A DNA stretch of 64,000 nucleotides from an uncultured Erythrobacter sp. (GTDB lineage Bacteria; Pseudomonadota; Alphaproteobacteria; Sphingomonadales; Sphingomonadaceae): NCBI GenBank assembly GCA_947499505.1, contig CANMOQ010000003.1:124001-188000 (forward strand), given 5' to 3'. A program made the position numbers and the translations under genes. The notes beneath the pieces were generated by a model. The model was not told the origin of the DNA. It saw only the letters and a list, made by a program, of their open reading frames with translations, and did not search any database. Of the stretch, positions 56,958-64,000 are shown piece by piece (positions within the stretch are counted from its first letter, which is position 1; every line of letters starts with the position of its first letter).

Positions 56958-57814
56958 CAATCCTCCGATGGCTCGTCAGCGGGCGACTTTGCCGATGACG
57001 AGTGCAAGAAAACCAGATTGCTCAAGCCGGGATAGCGGCTGAATTCTTCTGCTTTGCGATAGCCGAGCTCCTCTAGCAATGCCATTGCTTTTGCGCGATG
57101 GCTTTCCTCGATTTCGGCGAAAATTGGCGGGGTGCAGCGCGCGAGCGTTTCGGCAAGGCCGCTGAGCACAGCCAGTTCGTGCCCTTCGGCGTCGATCTTG
57201 ATGAAACCCACCTGCCTATCGGCGAGCACTTTGTCGCCGCGTGCCAGGGTGATGCCTTGCGCTTCGCCCGCGTCTTTGACCGCGTGATCAATCCGCGCCG
57301 CGCCGAGATTGTTCGTGGTGAAGGCCAGCTGCGCCGCACCGTCCTCATCTGACAGGCCAAGGGGGTGAACCGTGGTCTTTTCGGCAAGGCCATTGAGCGC
57401 CAGATTGACCTCGAGCAAAGCCTGCGCCTCTGGGTTGGGCTCAAACGCGATGATGCGGTCCGCGCCAAGGGCCGTGCCTGCAAACACCGCGTGATTGCCG
57501 ACATTTGCGCCGACATCGACATAGGTTCCGCCGCTGAAATAGCGGGCGATGATGGCGAGTTCTTCCGGCTCGTAGAACCGGCCGCGCACATGCTCTTTCT
57601 GGATCAGGTCACGCTCATTGCTAACGAAGAAGCGCGCTGTGTGCTCGCCGTGGGTGACCGGCGTGATGACGCCGCGCAGCTCGCCTGCGGATTGCTTGCC
57701 CCAGCCGAGCGAGAACCCGGCATAGCCTCCGGTGCGCGCATTGGTCATCGGGCGAATGGTGAGGCCGCGCCTGCTCGCGGCGCCGCGCGCCTTGGCCAGC
57801 AGCTTGCGGATCAT
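56957..57814 (-). CDS. FkbM family methyltransferase
   Basis: 285 residues. SAM-binding motif [15 protein letters not shown] and the FkbM signature block around [23 protein letters not shown], then [22 protein letters not shown] with the KID-EGHE motif. FkbM enzymes O-methylate sugars or polyketides, often in polysaccharide loci. The first 70 residues are basic and Gly-rich with no known motif. Its start overlaps the glycosyltransferase stop by four bases (ATGA), so they likely act on the same glycan. Confidence 0.9.
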   Translation of the reverse strand: MIRKLLAKARGAASRRGLTIRPMTNARTGGYAGFSLGWGKQSAGELRGVITPVTHGEHTARFFVSNERDLIQKEHVRGRFYEPEELAIIARYFSGGTYVDVGANVGNHAVFAGTALGADRIIAFEPNPEAQALLEVNLALNGLAEKTTVHPLGLSDEDGAAQLAFTTNNLGAARIDHAVKDAGEAQGITLARGDKVLADRQVGFIKIDAEGHELAVLSGLAETLARCTPPIFAEIEESHRAKAMALLEELGYRKAEEFSRYPGLSNLVFLHSSSAKSPADEPSED

Positions 57815-59004
57815 GACGCGGCGTCCTCAATCAAGTGTTTCATCGCTTTCGCCCAAACGCTCCAATCCAGGCGTTCCTCACTATCACGCAAAGCCGCCGC
57901 CGACAGCGCCTGATAACGCGCGGGGTCGTTGGCGAGCGCCGCGATGGTGTTGGCAAAATCCTCTGCGCCCGCGTCTGGCGACAGGAGCAGCCCGGTCTCG
58001 CCGTGCTTCACCACCGTTTCCACCCCGCCTGTGGCGTAGGATACGGAGGGCAAAGCCATCGCCGCCGCCTCAGCGAAAACCATGCCCAGCGCCTCTGCAC
58101 GGGTCGGCAGCACAAAGAGATGTGCGCCCGCGAACAGCGCCTCCAGCTGAGTAGTCTCTTCGGGATCGCCCTTGTCGAGCCGTCCGTGGAAGCGGACATT
58201 GTCTGGCACGGGCCCGCGCGCGGAGGAGGCGTCCACCCCAACAATATCGAGCGTGCATTCGGTTCCGCGCTCCGCCAGCAAGCGCGCGGTCTCGAGCGCA
58301 ATTTCGCCGCCCTTGCGATCCCACGCAATGCCCACGAACAGCAGCTTTAGCGGGCCATCCGTCAGGGTGCGGACCTGAGGCGCGGCCGGCTTGGCCATGT
58401 TCGGTCCCCAGGGCAGGACCGCGATCTTTGCCGGATCAGTGCCAAAGTCTTCGCTCGCCGATGCCGCCGCCCAATTGGAGGGATAGGTCAGCCAGCGCGC
58501 CTGCTCCATCGCGGCGCGCTCCATCGCGCTAAATCCGCCGCGCACCCACGGCCATAAGTACTGCATCTCTGGGTAATATCGGGTGAGCGCAGTGCTGGTC
58601 GCATCGGAGATCAGAATTTGCTGAGTGTCCTTTCCCAGCATGCCCGCAAGGCCGGAGGACGCGGCGGAGACATAGACATCCGCATCGCTCTTCCGCAGCC
58701 GCCGCCGCGCAGGCGCGCTCGCCAGCCGGATCACCCAGCGCAGCATGCGAATGTCGATCCGCCCTCCGCTCAGCCGTAGGATCAGCCGCGCGAGCGGATG
58801 CAGGAAACGCGGGAACGGGCGGCGCTCAACATAGCTGACATCGCAGACCTCGCGCAGCGCGCTCAGCGCATAGTACGGCGTGCCGGACCACAATTTGATC
58901 TCGAGCGGATCGCCGCCTGCAAAGAATGCAACTTTAGGCGAGCGTGTGGGGGTGGCAGCGGGCTGCGCCGGGGTAGACGCTTGCTCAGACGTCGGCTCAG
59001 GCAT
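57811..59004 (-). CDS. Glycosyltransferase family 4 protein
   Basis: 397 residues from ATG 59004, overlapping the preceding small gene by eight bases. GT-B fold: N-domain VAFFAGGDPLEIKLWSGTPYYALSALRE, then LLFVGIAWDRKGGEIALETARLL (glycosyltransferase group 1 start), GRLDKGDPEETTQLEALFAGAHLFVLPTRAEALGMVFAEAAAMALPSVSYATGGVETVV with the EAxGMVFAEA and E-x7-E region (quoted only by its key phrases). Probably retaining transfer from a nucleotide sugar for an envelope or exopolysaccharide glycan. A Pro/Thr/Ala-rich 25-residue N-terminal stretch precedes the core. Confidence 0.88.
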   Translation of the reverse strand: MPEPTSEQASTPAQPAATPTRSPKVAFFAGGDPLEIKLWSGTPYYALSALREVCDVSYVERRPFPRFLHPLARLILRLSGGRIDIRMLRWVIRLASAPARRRLRKSDADVYVSAASSGLAGMLGKDTQQILISDATSTALTRYYPEMQYLWPWVRGGFSAMERAAMEQARWLTYPSNWAAASASEDFGTDPAKIAVLPWGPNMAKPAAPQVRTLTDGPLKLLFVGIAWDRKGGEIALETARLLAERGTECTLDIVGVDASSARGPVPDNVRFHGRLDKGDPEETTQLEALFAGAHLFVLPTRAEALGMVFAEAAAMALPSVSYATGGVETVVKHGETGLLLSPDAGAEDFANTIAALANDPARYQALSAAALRDSEERLDWSVWAKAMKHLIEDAAS

Positions 59005-59254
59005 CCCCGCTCGTGTCAGTGCCCGCGTCTCTTTCGCCCGGCTCAATGCGCTTGGCGGGGGTCGGGTTCTCCGGCGGCTCGCCTACCCGGCCCGCAGACT
59101 CATCAAGAGTGGAAACCTTGGGTAATGTCTTGCCGCTCTCACTGTCAAAGCGCGCCTCGCCGTGGTCAATCGTCTTCGCCAGATACATGGCGAGGCCCGC
59201 CAAAAGCACAAAAGCGACCAAAAACACCATGATGAATATGGCGGTGAAGGTCAT
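58997..59254 (-). CDS. Small single-pass membrane protein of unknown function
   Basis: 85 residues from ATG 59254, one base after the gatA stop (TAG-G-ATG). A single membrane helix at about residues 4-27 (TAIFIMVFLVAFVLLAGLAMYLA), then a charged and Pro/Glu/Gly-rich cytoplasmic or periplasmic tail (ESGKTLPKVSTLDESAGRVGEPPE). It overlaps the glycosyltransferase gene by eight bases, so it is part of the same translated unit. No family recognised; a role as assembly factor or anchor for the glycan enzymes is conjecture. Confidence 0.7.
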   Translation of the reverse strand: MTFTAIFIMVFLVAFVLLAGLAMYLAKTIDHGEARFDSESGKTLPKVSTLDESAGRVGEPPENPTPAKRIEPGERDAGTDTSGDA

Positions 59255-59255
59255 C

Positions 59256-60737
59256 CTACCACCACTTCTCCGGCGCGTGGTCGAACCCAGAACGCTGCTG
59301 GATCGCGAGGCCCGCATCGAGCACGGTCTGCTCGTCATAGGCCTTGCCCACCAGTTGCAGCCCGAGCGGCAAGCCGTCCGAATTCAGCATTGCCGGCACG
59401 CTCATCGCGGGCAGTCCAGCCAGCGAGGCAGGCACGGCGAACACATCGTTCAGATACATCGTCAGCGGATCGGCATCCAGCGAACCCAATGGGAAGCTGG
59501 CGGTTGGCGTGGTCGGCGCGAGGATCAGATCACACTCTGCCCAAGCGTTCTCATAGTCCTGCGCCACCAAAGCGCGAATTTTCTGCGCCTGATTGTAATA
59601 GGCATCGTAGAAGCCCGCTGAGAGCACATAGGTGCCGATCAGAATGCGGCGCTTCACCTCATCGCCAAAGCCCGCCGCGCGGGTTTCGGCATACATATCC
59701 TGCAGCCCCGCCCCATCGGGCAGGTCGCGCAGGCCGTAGCGCACGCCGTCATAACGCGCGAGGTTCGAAGAAGCCTCTGCGGGCGCGATGATGTAATACG
59801 CAGGCAGCGCATATTTGGTGTGCGGAAGCGAGACGTCGACGATCTCTGCACCTGCATCTTTCAGCCACGCTTTGCCCTGCTCCCAGCTGTCAAGGATTGC
59901 CTGATCGGTGCCCTCCATCCGGTATTCGCGCGGGATGCCGACCTTCTTGCCATTAAGGTCCGCCGACAAGGCCGCTTCCCAATCCGGCACATCAACCTTT
60001 AGCGAGGTGGAATCTTTCGGATCAAACCCAGCCATCGCGCCCAGCATGATCGCGCAGTCTTCGACCGAGCGCGCCATTGGCCCGGCCTGATCGAGCGAGG
60101 AGGCAAACGCCACCACGCCCCAGCGCGAGCAGCGACCGTAGGTCGGCTTAATCCCGCAAATGCCGGTGAAGGCAGCGGGCTGACGGATCGAGCCGCCAGT
60201 GTCAGTACCCGTTGCTGCAGGCGCGATCCGCGCAGCAACCGCGCTGGACGAACCGCCAGAAGAACCGCCGGGCGACATGGCGGCATTCGTGCCACGCTTG
60301 CGCCAAGGCGAAGAGACATTGCCGAAATAGCTGGTTTCGTTGGAGCTGCCCATGGCGAACTGATCAAGGTTCAGCTTGCCCAGCATACCTGCGCCAGCGG
60401 CCCAGAGGTTGCTGGAGACAGTGCTCTCGTAGTGCGGCGTGAAGCCTTCAAGAATATGGCTCGCCGCGGTGGTTTGCACGCCTTCGGTCGCGAACAAATC
60501 CTTCATGCCAATCGGCACACCGCCCATCGCGCCGAGCTCTTCGCCTTTGGCGCGTTTCGCGTCCGTAGCGTCCGCTGCGGCCAGCGCATGGTCGGGTGTT
60601 GCGACGATAAAGGCATTAAGCGCGCTTGCTTCTGCGACGGCAGCGTTAAAGCCTTCCGCCACTTCACGGGCGGTAAAATCGCCCTTGGCCACGCCATCGC
60701 GGATGGCCTTGATCCCGAGATTGGTTAGTTCAGTCAT
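59256..60737 (-). CDS. gatA: Aspartyl/glutamyl-tRNA amidotransferase subunit A
   Basis: 493 residues. Amidase signature with the Ser-cisSer-Lys triad: Lys in [16 protein letters not shown], and Ser residues in [17 protein letters not shown] with [15 protein letters not shown]. It releases ammonia from glutamine for GatB. Complete length. Start lies two bases after gatC's stop; stop is followed at once by the small membrane protein gene, so translation is coupled in both directions. Confidence 0.97.
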   Translation of the reverse strand: MTELTNLGIKAIRDGVAKGDFTAREVAEGFNAAVAEASALNAFIVATPDHALAAADATDAKRAKGEELGAMGGVPIGMKDLFATEGVQTTAASHILEGFTPHYESTVSSNLWAAGAGMLGKLNLDQFAMGSSNETSYFGNVSSPWRKRGTNAAMSPGGSSGGSSSAVAARIAPAATGTDTGGSIRQPAAFTGICGIKPTYGRCSRWGVVAFASSLDQAGPMARSVEDCAIMLGAMAGFDPKDSTSLKVDVPDWEAALSADLNGKKVGIPREYRMEGTDQAILDSWEQGKAWLKDAGAEIVDVSLPHTKYALPAYYIIAPAEASSNLARYDGVRYGLRDLPDGAGLQDMYAETRAAGFGDEVKRRILIGTYVLSAGFYDAYYNQAQKIRALVAQDYENAWAECDLILAPTTPTASFPLGSLDADPLTMYLNDVFAVPASLAGLPAMSVPAMLNSDGLPLGLQLVGKAYDEQTVLDAGLAIQQRSGFDHAPEKWW

Positions 60738-60738
60738 G

Positions 60739-61041
60739 TTATTCGATTACCTTCGGCACGCCGAAAAAGCCGTGCTCTGCCGCTGGCGCATTGGCCAGTA
60801 CATCATCGCGCCTTCCGCCCGCGGTCTTGGGATCGGCGTCAATCACGTCTTCACGCAGACGCAGGGCATTGGGAATAACCGCGCTCATTGGCTCAACGCC
60901 GCTGGTGTCAACTTCGCCCAGCTGCTCAACCCAATCGAGGATATTGCTCAGCTCTGGTGCCATACGCTCCAGTTCCTCATCGCCCATCTTGATCCGGGCG
61001 AGCTTCGCGATCTTTTCAACGGTGGCTTTATCGACCGACAT
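60739..61041 (-). CDS. gatC: Aspartyl/glutamyl-tRNA amidotransferase subunit C
   Basis: 100 residues from ATG 61041; the open frame upstream to 61113 has no similarity. GatC motif [39 protein letters not shown], only the first phrase quoted at length, then [12 protein letters not shown] and LREDVI and the terminal [11 protein letters not shown]. It holds GatA and GatB together. First gene of the gat operon. Confidence 0.95.
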   Translation of the reverse strand: MSVDKATVEKIAKLARIKMGDEELERMAPELSNILDWVEQLGEVDTSGVEPMSAVIPNALRLREDVIDADPKTAGGRRDDVLANAPAAEHGFFGVPKVIE

Positions 61042-61063
61042 AATGATTGCGTCCTTCTGGCGA

Positions 61064-61660
61064 TTACTGACCCGGCTGCGGTGGCTGCGGCGCGCCTTCT
61101 GGTGGCGGACCACCGGGGCCGCCCGGACCGCCCAGCCCTGCTGCGCCCATGGCTTGCTGCAAAATGCCGAGTTTGCGCTGGAATTCTTCCTCCGTCATGA
61201 AGTCGACCATCTCAACTTCAAACAGCAAATCTGCGCCAGCTGGGATTGGCGCGTTTGGTGGCGGTGCATCGCCATAAGCCTGATCGGCCGGAATAAAGAG
61301 TTCGTATTGGCCGCCGCGCTGCATTTGCACTGCGCCATCACGGAAACCCGGCAGCATTTGGCCCAGTGGCAGAGGATTGCCTTCCGGGAAGATGCCTTCA
61401 ACCGGCAGCGGGATATCCTGAGACTCGTCAAACACCTCGCCGGTATCAGCCAGCTTGCCCTTATACTTCACGAACACGACGTCTTCCGGCCCCGGCATTT
61501 CGCCAGTGCCTTCTACTATGGTGTCGAGCGATAGGCCCTTTGGCATAGCCGACCATGCCAGCGCACCGCCGACAAGAATGGCAATCAGCACGCCAAGCCA
61601 CAGCTTGGTCAGCGAGCCCTTGGCAATCGGTTGCAACGGAACGCGAGTAACTTCGGCCAT
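61064..61660 (-). CDS. FKBP-type peptidyl-prolyl cis-trans isomerase
   Basis: 198 residues from ATG 61660. A membrane helix near residues 18-37 ([21 protein letters not shown]) anchors it; the FKBP domain follows: [57 protein letters not shown] and [14 protein letters not shown]. The C-terminal 40 residues are Gly/Pro-rich. It catalyses proline isomerisation in the periplasm, helping folding of exported proteins. It lies 22 bases before gatC on the same strand. Confidence 0.92.
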   Translation of the reverse strand: MAEVTRVPLQPIAKGSLTKLWLGVLIAILVGGALAWSAMPKGLSLDTIVEGTGEMPGPEDVVFVKYKGKLADTGEVFDESQDIPLPVEGIFPEGNPLPLGQMLPGFRDGAVQMQRGGQYELFIPADQAYGDAPPPNAPIPAGADLLFEVEMVDFMTEEEFQRKLGILQQAMGAAGLGGPGGPGGPPPEGAPQPPQPGQ

Positions 61661-61690
61661 GTATCGATCCTGATATAAAGGTGGCGCCAA

Positions 61691-61720
61691 ACAAAAGGGC
61701 GCGGAATGAACCCGCGCCCT
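61691..61720 (-). terminator. Rho-independent terminator after rpsU
   Basis: On the minus strand a nine-base stem AGGGCGCGG/CCGCGCCCT (61696-61704 with 61712-61720) around a seven-base loop, followed by TTTGTTTGG. It separates rpsU from the FKBP gene. Confidence 0.85.
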
Positions 61721-61774
61721 GATGGCTTATCATGTTGGTGCATTCAAGCGAATATCGCTCGAAAAACGGACGGC

Positions 61775-61981
61775 TTACTTGATGCCGTCGCGTTCCATGC
61801 GCTTACGCTCAAGCTTGCGTGCGCGGCGCACGGCAGCGGCCTTTTCACGGGCGCGCTTCTCGCTTGGCTTTTCGTAGTGACGACGCAATTTCATTTCGCG
61901 ATACACGCCTTCACGCTGCAGCTTCTTCTTGAGCGCGCGCAGGGCTTGATCAACATTGTTATCGCGAACCATGATTTGCAT
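61775..61981 (-). CDS. rpsU: 30S ribosomal protein S21
   Basis: 68 residues, basic. Signature [40 protein letters not shown] is split across the family's start ([13 protein letters not shown]) and centre ([13 protein letters not shown]). It binds near the 16S rRNA 3' end and the anti-Shine-Dalgarno region. Length typical of alphaproteobacteria. Single-gene transcript with its own terminator. Confidence 0.97.
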   Translation of the reverse strand: MQIMVRDNNVDQALRALKKKLQREGVYREMKLRRHYEKPSEKRAREKAAAVRRARKLERKRMERDGIK

Positions 61982-62155
61982 AAAGCGAAACTACCTTCTC
62001 AAATTCAATCGGGCCCGCACAATTTCGCGCGGGGAGCACCATCTATAGAAACAACGAAAATTGCGCCGAATCCATACGGAACGGCTAAATCTGAGTCGCG
62101 CCTAGTGGATTTGCGGCCCTATGGCAAGTTTTTGTGCGGGGGCGATGCGGTAAGT

Positions 62156-62698
62156 TTAGCCTGCCCGATCATAGGCCTCGCGCAGCCACGCCTTCACCTC
62201 GTCATCAAAATCGCCTGAGCTTTCCAGCCGTACGCGGTGGCTGCACATGGCGTTATAGCTCTCCAGCCGCCCAGCTGGCTCATCCCCTTTGAGCGCCAGC
62301 CCCAAGTCAATCCGGGTCTTGGTCGCCGGGGTGATCAGCGCAAATTGCTTCGCCCGGCGCAGGCTAACGCTCGATTTTTTGGGCGCGACCTCAACATCGC
62401 CGCCCAGCGCATTGGCATAGAGCACGATCATATCGTGAATGCTCCGCAGACCCGCTTTGCCGCCGGAATATTGCTCCGCAATCAGGTCCACCTCTTCGCC
62501 GGTTTCCTTCGATTTCGCGACCAGCAGATTGGCAAAGCCATGCGAGACACCGTGCTCGTTTTTGAGCAGGCTCATGATCTCGCCATGCTTGGTGAGGCCA
62601 GAGCCATTGATGATATCGATCCAATCCTGCAGCGACTTGCCGGTCTTTTCAGGAATGTTGGCGATCATCGTCGCGAGCTGCTGATCTGGCGTTGCCAT
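62156..62698 (-). CDS. DUF4287/DUF5655 domain protein
   Basis: 180 residues. N-terminal DUF4287-like part (IPEKTGKSLQDWIDIINGSGLTKHGEIMSLLKNEHGVSHGFANLLV, key phrases only) and a C-terminal DUF5655-like part from about residue 85 (IHDMIVLYANALGGDVEVAPKKSSVSLRRAKQFALITPATKTRIDLGLAL, key phrases only). Such proteins bind nucleic acid or act as phosphorylation-like adapters in some genomes; no function is known. Divergent from crcB. Confidence 0.85.
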   Translation of the reverse strand: MATPDQQLATMIANIPEKTGKSLQDWIDIINGSGLTKHGEIMSLLKNEHGVSHGFANLLVAKSKETGEEVDLIAEQYSGGKAGLRSIHDMIVLYANALGGDVEVAPKKSSVSLRRAKQFALITPATKTRIDLGLALKGDEPAGRLESYNAMCSHRVRLESSGDFDDEVKAWLREAYDRAG

Positions 62699-62814
62699 AT
62701 GTGTTCTCCCCTCCAGAGGCTGAGCAGAGTAGCAAACTTACGGCAGAGAATAAAATCGCGCCTGCTGGCATTGCGCAGATGACGAATGCGGCCGCCCCGT
62801 CTAAGAGCCTCGCA

Positions 62815-63219
62815 ATGTCTGCCACTCTTTCTCCTTTCATGGCCACGTCCACGGTTGCGCTTGGCGGCGCTTTGGGCGCTGCGTGCCGCTATCAATTGGG
62901 CCGCGGCTTTGCGCATTTCGCTGGGGCGCCGGGGGCTTTCCCGTGGGCGACTTTAACCGCCAATGTGCTGGGCAGCTTGGCGATGGGCGTGCTGTTTGGC
63001 TGGCTGGCGGCGCGCGGCGGGGCGAGCGAAGGCACGCGTTTGCTGCTGGGTGTCGGCCTGCTCGGCGGGTTCACCACGTTCAGCGCGTTTAGCCTGGAAA
63101 TGCTGCAGATGATTGAGCGCGGACAGGCGGGTCTTGCGATCGGCTATGCGCTGATCTCTGTTCTGGCGGGCGTCGCGGCGCTTTATGCGGGCCTTATCAT
63201 TATGCGGGGTGCAGCATGA
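62815..63219 (+). CDS. crcB: Fluoride efflux channel CrcB/Fluc
   Basis: 134 residues from ATG 62815 (AAGAG upstream); ATG 62839 (126 residues) is an alternative, and starts upstream at 62692-62779 seem too early. Four membrane helices; conserved LGGALGAACRYQLGR, PWATLTANVLGSLAMG (Asn facing the pore) and LGVGLLGGFTTFSAFSLE with the Phe-box region FTTFSAFS. It exports fluoride as a dimer. No fluoride riboswitch upstream. Its stop overlaps the start of the pseudouridine synthase by four bases. Confidence 0.92.
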   Translation: MSATLSPFMATSTVALGGALGAACRYQLGRGFAHFAGAPGAFPWATLTANVLGSLAMGVLFGWLAARGGASEGTRLLLGVGLLGGFTTFSAFSLEMLQMIERGQAGLAIGYALISVLAGVAALYAGLIIMRGAA

Positions 63220-64000
63220 GCAATTCTGACGCAGAAAACGGCACTGGTGCGGACAAGAACGTGCGCCAATTTACCGTTGGCGAGGATGACGATGGCATCC
63301 GTCTTGACCGCTGGTTTAAGCGCAATTTACCGCAGATCGGCTTTGCCACTGTTTCGCGCTGGGCGCGGACGGGGCAAATCCGGGTCGATGGCAAACGCGC
63401 GAAGCCTGAGGACCGGCTGAGCGAAGGACAAATGCTGCGCGTGCCGCCGGGCGGCGAGCAGAAAGAGCGCGGACCGCGCCAGCGCCGCGAGCTGACCGAG
63501 GAAGAAATCCAAGAAGCGCGCGATATGGTGATCCGCGAGACCAAGACCGCGATTGTTTTTAACAAGCCGCCGGGCCTCGCGACCCAAGGTGGCAGCAAGA
63601 CGCACAAGCATATCGACGGCTTACTCGACGCGTTTGTGCCCGCAGAGGGCGAGTACAACGCCGGGGTGCGCCCGCGCCTCGTCCACCGGCTCGACAAAGA
63701 CACCTCCGGCGTGCTGCTGGTTGCGCGCACTCCGGGCGCAGCGGCGAGCTATTCCAAGCGGTTTTCCGGGCGCAGCGCGCGCAAGGTTTACTGGGCGCTG
63801 GTGGTCGGCATTCCAGAGGTTTCGCAAGGCACCATCGACGCACCGCTCGCCAAGCAACCCGGCTCTGGCGGGGAGAAAATGCATGTCGACGAGGAAGAGG
63901 GCCAACCGGCCAAGACCCGTTACCGCGTCGTGGAGCGGGCCGGTAATCGCACCGCCTGGGTTGAGCTGGAGCCGCTAACCGGACGCACGCACCAGCTGCG
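63216..64000 (+). CDS. RluC/RluD family 23S rRNA pseudouridine synthase (cut by window edge)
   Basis: About 261 codons from ATG 63216, continuing past 64000. S4-like N-domain (GIRLDRWFKRNLPQIGFATVSRWARTGQIRVDGKR), then NKPPGLATQGGSKTHKHIDGLLD, the catalytic-loop motif RLVHRLDKDTSGVLLVAR with the catalytic Asp, and SKRFSGRSARKVYWALVVG. The last visible motif LEPLTGRTHQLR is the family's conserved C-terminal block. It modifies uridines in 23S rRNA helices. Start overlaps crcB stop (ATGA). Confidence 0.93.
   Translation, partial: MSNSDAENGTGADKNVRQFTVGEDDDGIRLDRWFKRNLPQIGFATVSRWARTGQIRVDGKRAKPEDRLSEGQMLRVPPGGEQKERGPRQRRELTEEEIQEARDMVIRETKTAIVFNKPPGLATQGGSKTHKHIDGLLDAFVPAEGEYNAGVRPRLVHRLDKDTSGVLLVARTPGAAASYSKRFSGRSARKVYWALVVGIPEVSQGTIDAPLAKQPGSGGEKMHVDEEEGQPAKTRYRVVERAGNRTAWVELEPLTGRTHQL

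Noticed and set aside
62699..62814. Fluoride riboswitch before crcB
   Set aside because: The conserved pseudoknot sequence pattern of the crcB motif could not be found.

Overview
The window looks like a chromosomal segment of an aerobic alphaproteobacterium of the order Sphingomonadales, most probably the marine Erythrobacteraceae (Erythrobacter/Altererythrobacter type). This is inferred from the gene content and order (argS - SPOR protein - nagZ - scpA - scpB - tatABC; very large TonB-dependent receptors with sphingomonad-type leaders), the GC-rich coding sequence, and the inverted repeat containing TGAGCT(C/T)GTCGAAG, which I remember as a common sphingomonad intergenic repeat. I see no integrase, transposase, prophage, CRISPR array, rRNA or tRNA gene. 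Almost all of the sequence is coding.

Layout. 1-4276 (minus): TamB (runs off the left edge), TamA and the N-degron transferase Bpt. 4586-9173: threonine dehydratase, divergent from a 3-hydroxyisobutyrate-dehydrogenase-like enzyme, an exported amidohydrolase and a very small exported membrane protein with a strong terminator. 9523-16485 (minus): a tightly packed housekeeping operon, argS, SPOR protein, nagZ, scpA, scpB, tatA, tatB, tatC. 16486-22407: a 30-bp perfect inverted repeat, a lipoprotein, ispH-thrB-rnhA, a 58-residue YegP-type protein, an FAD oxidoreductase and an alpha/beta hydrolase. 22564-30061 (plus): a Tad/Flp pilus locus, cpaA-cpaB-cpaC-cpaD-cpaE-tadB-tadC, in which the motor ATPase cpaF and the pilin gene are not present. 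30190-36031 (minus): a MarR regulator, enoyl-CoA hydratase, exported beta-propeller, short-chain dehydrogenase, thiolase and a small exported protein, which looks like an acyl-CoA degradation neighbourhood. 36430-43029 (plus): two tandem TonB-dependent receptors with the same leader sequence. 43181-47378 (minus): clpB and a HerA/DUF87-type ATPase. 47511-55451 (plus): a penicillin-acylase-family hydrolase, a double M16 peptidase, a 100-residue beta-rich protein, a cyclooxygenase-like haem enzyme and a single-domain BLUF blue-light receptor. 55461-61981 (minus): rpsU, an FKBP isomerase, gatC, gatA, then three envelope/glycan genes (membrane protein, GT4 glycosyltransferase, FkbM methyltransferase), then gatB. 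The right end holds a DUF4287-type protein, the fluoride channel crcB and an RluC/RluD pseudouridine synthase cut by the window edge.

The most unusual items are the cyclooxygenase-like enzyme (catalytic Tyr, proximal His and the Ser equivalent to the aspirin-acetylated residue appear present, but the distal His appears replaced by Asp) lying 133 bp before a complete BLUF photoreceptor; the Tad locus without its motor ATPase; a glycan gene trio spliced into the gatCAB operon by overlapping start/stop codons; and a palindromic repeat element that forms part of the coding sequence just before the catalytic serine of the acylase. All function calls rest on reading the sequence and on memory of the families; no database search was done.
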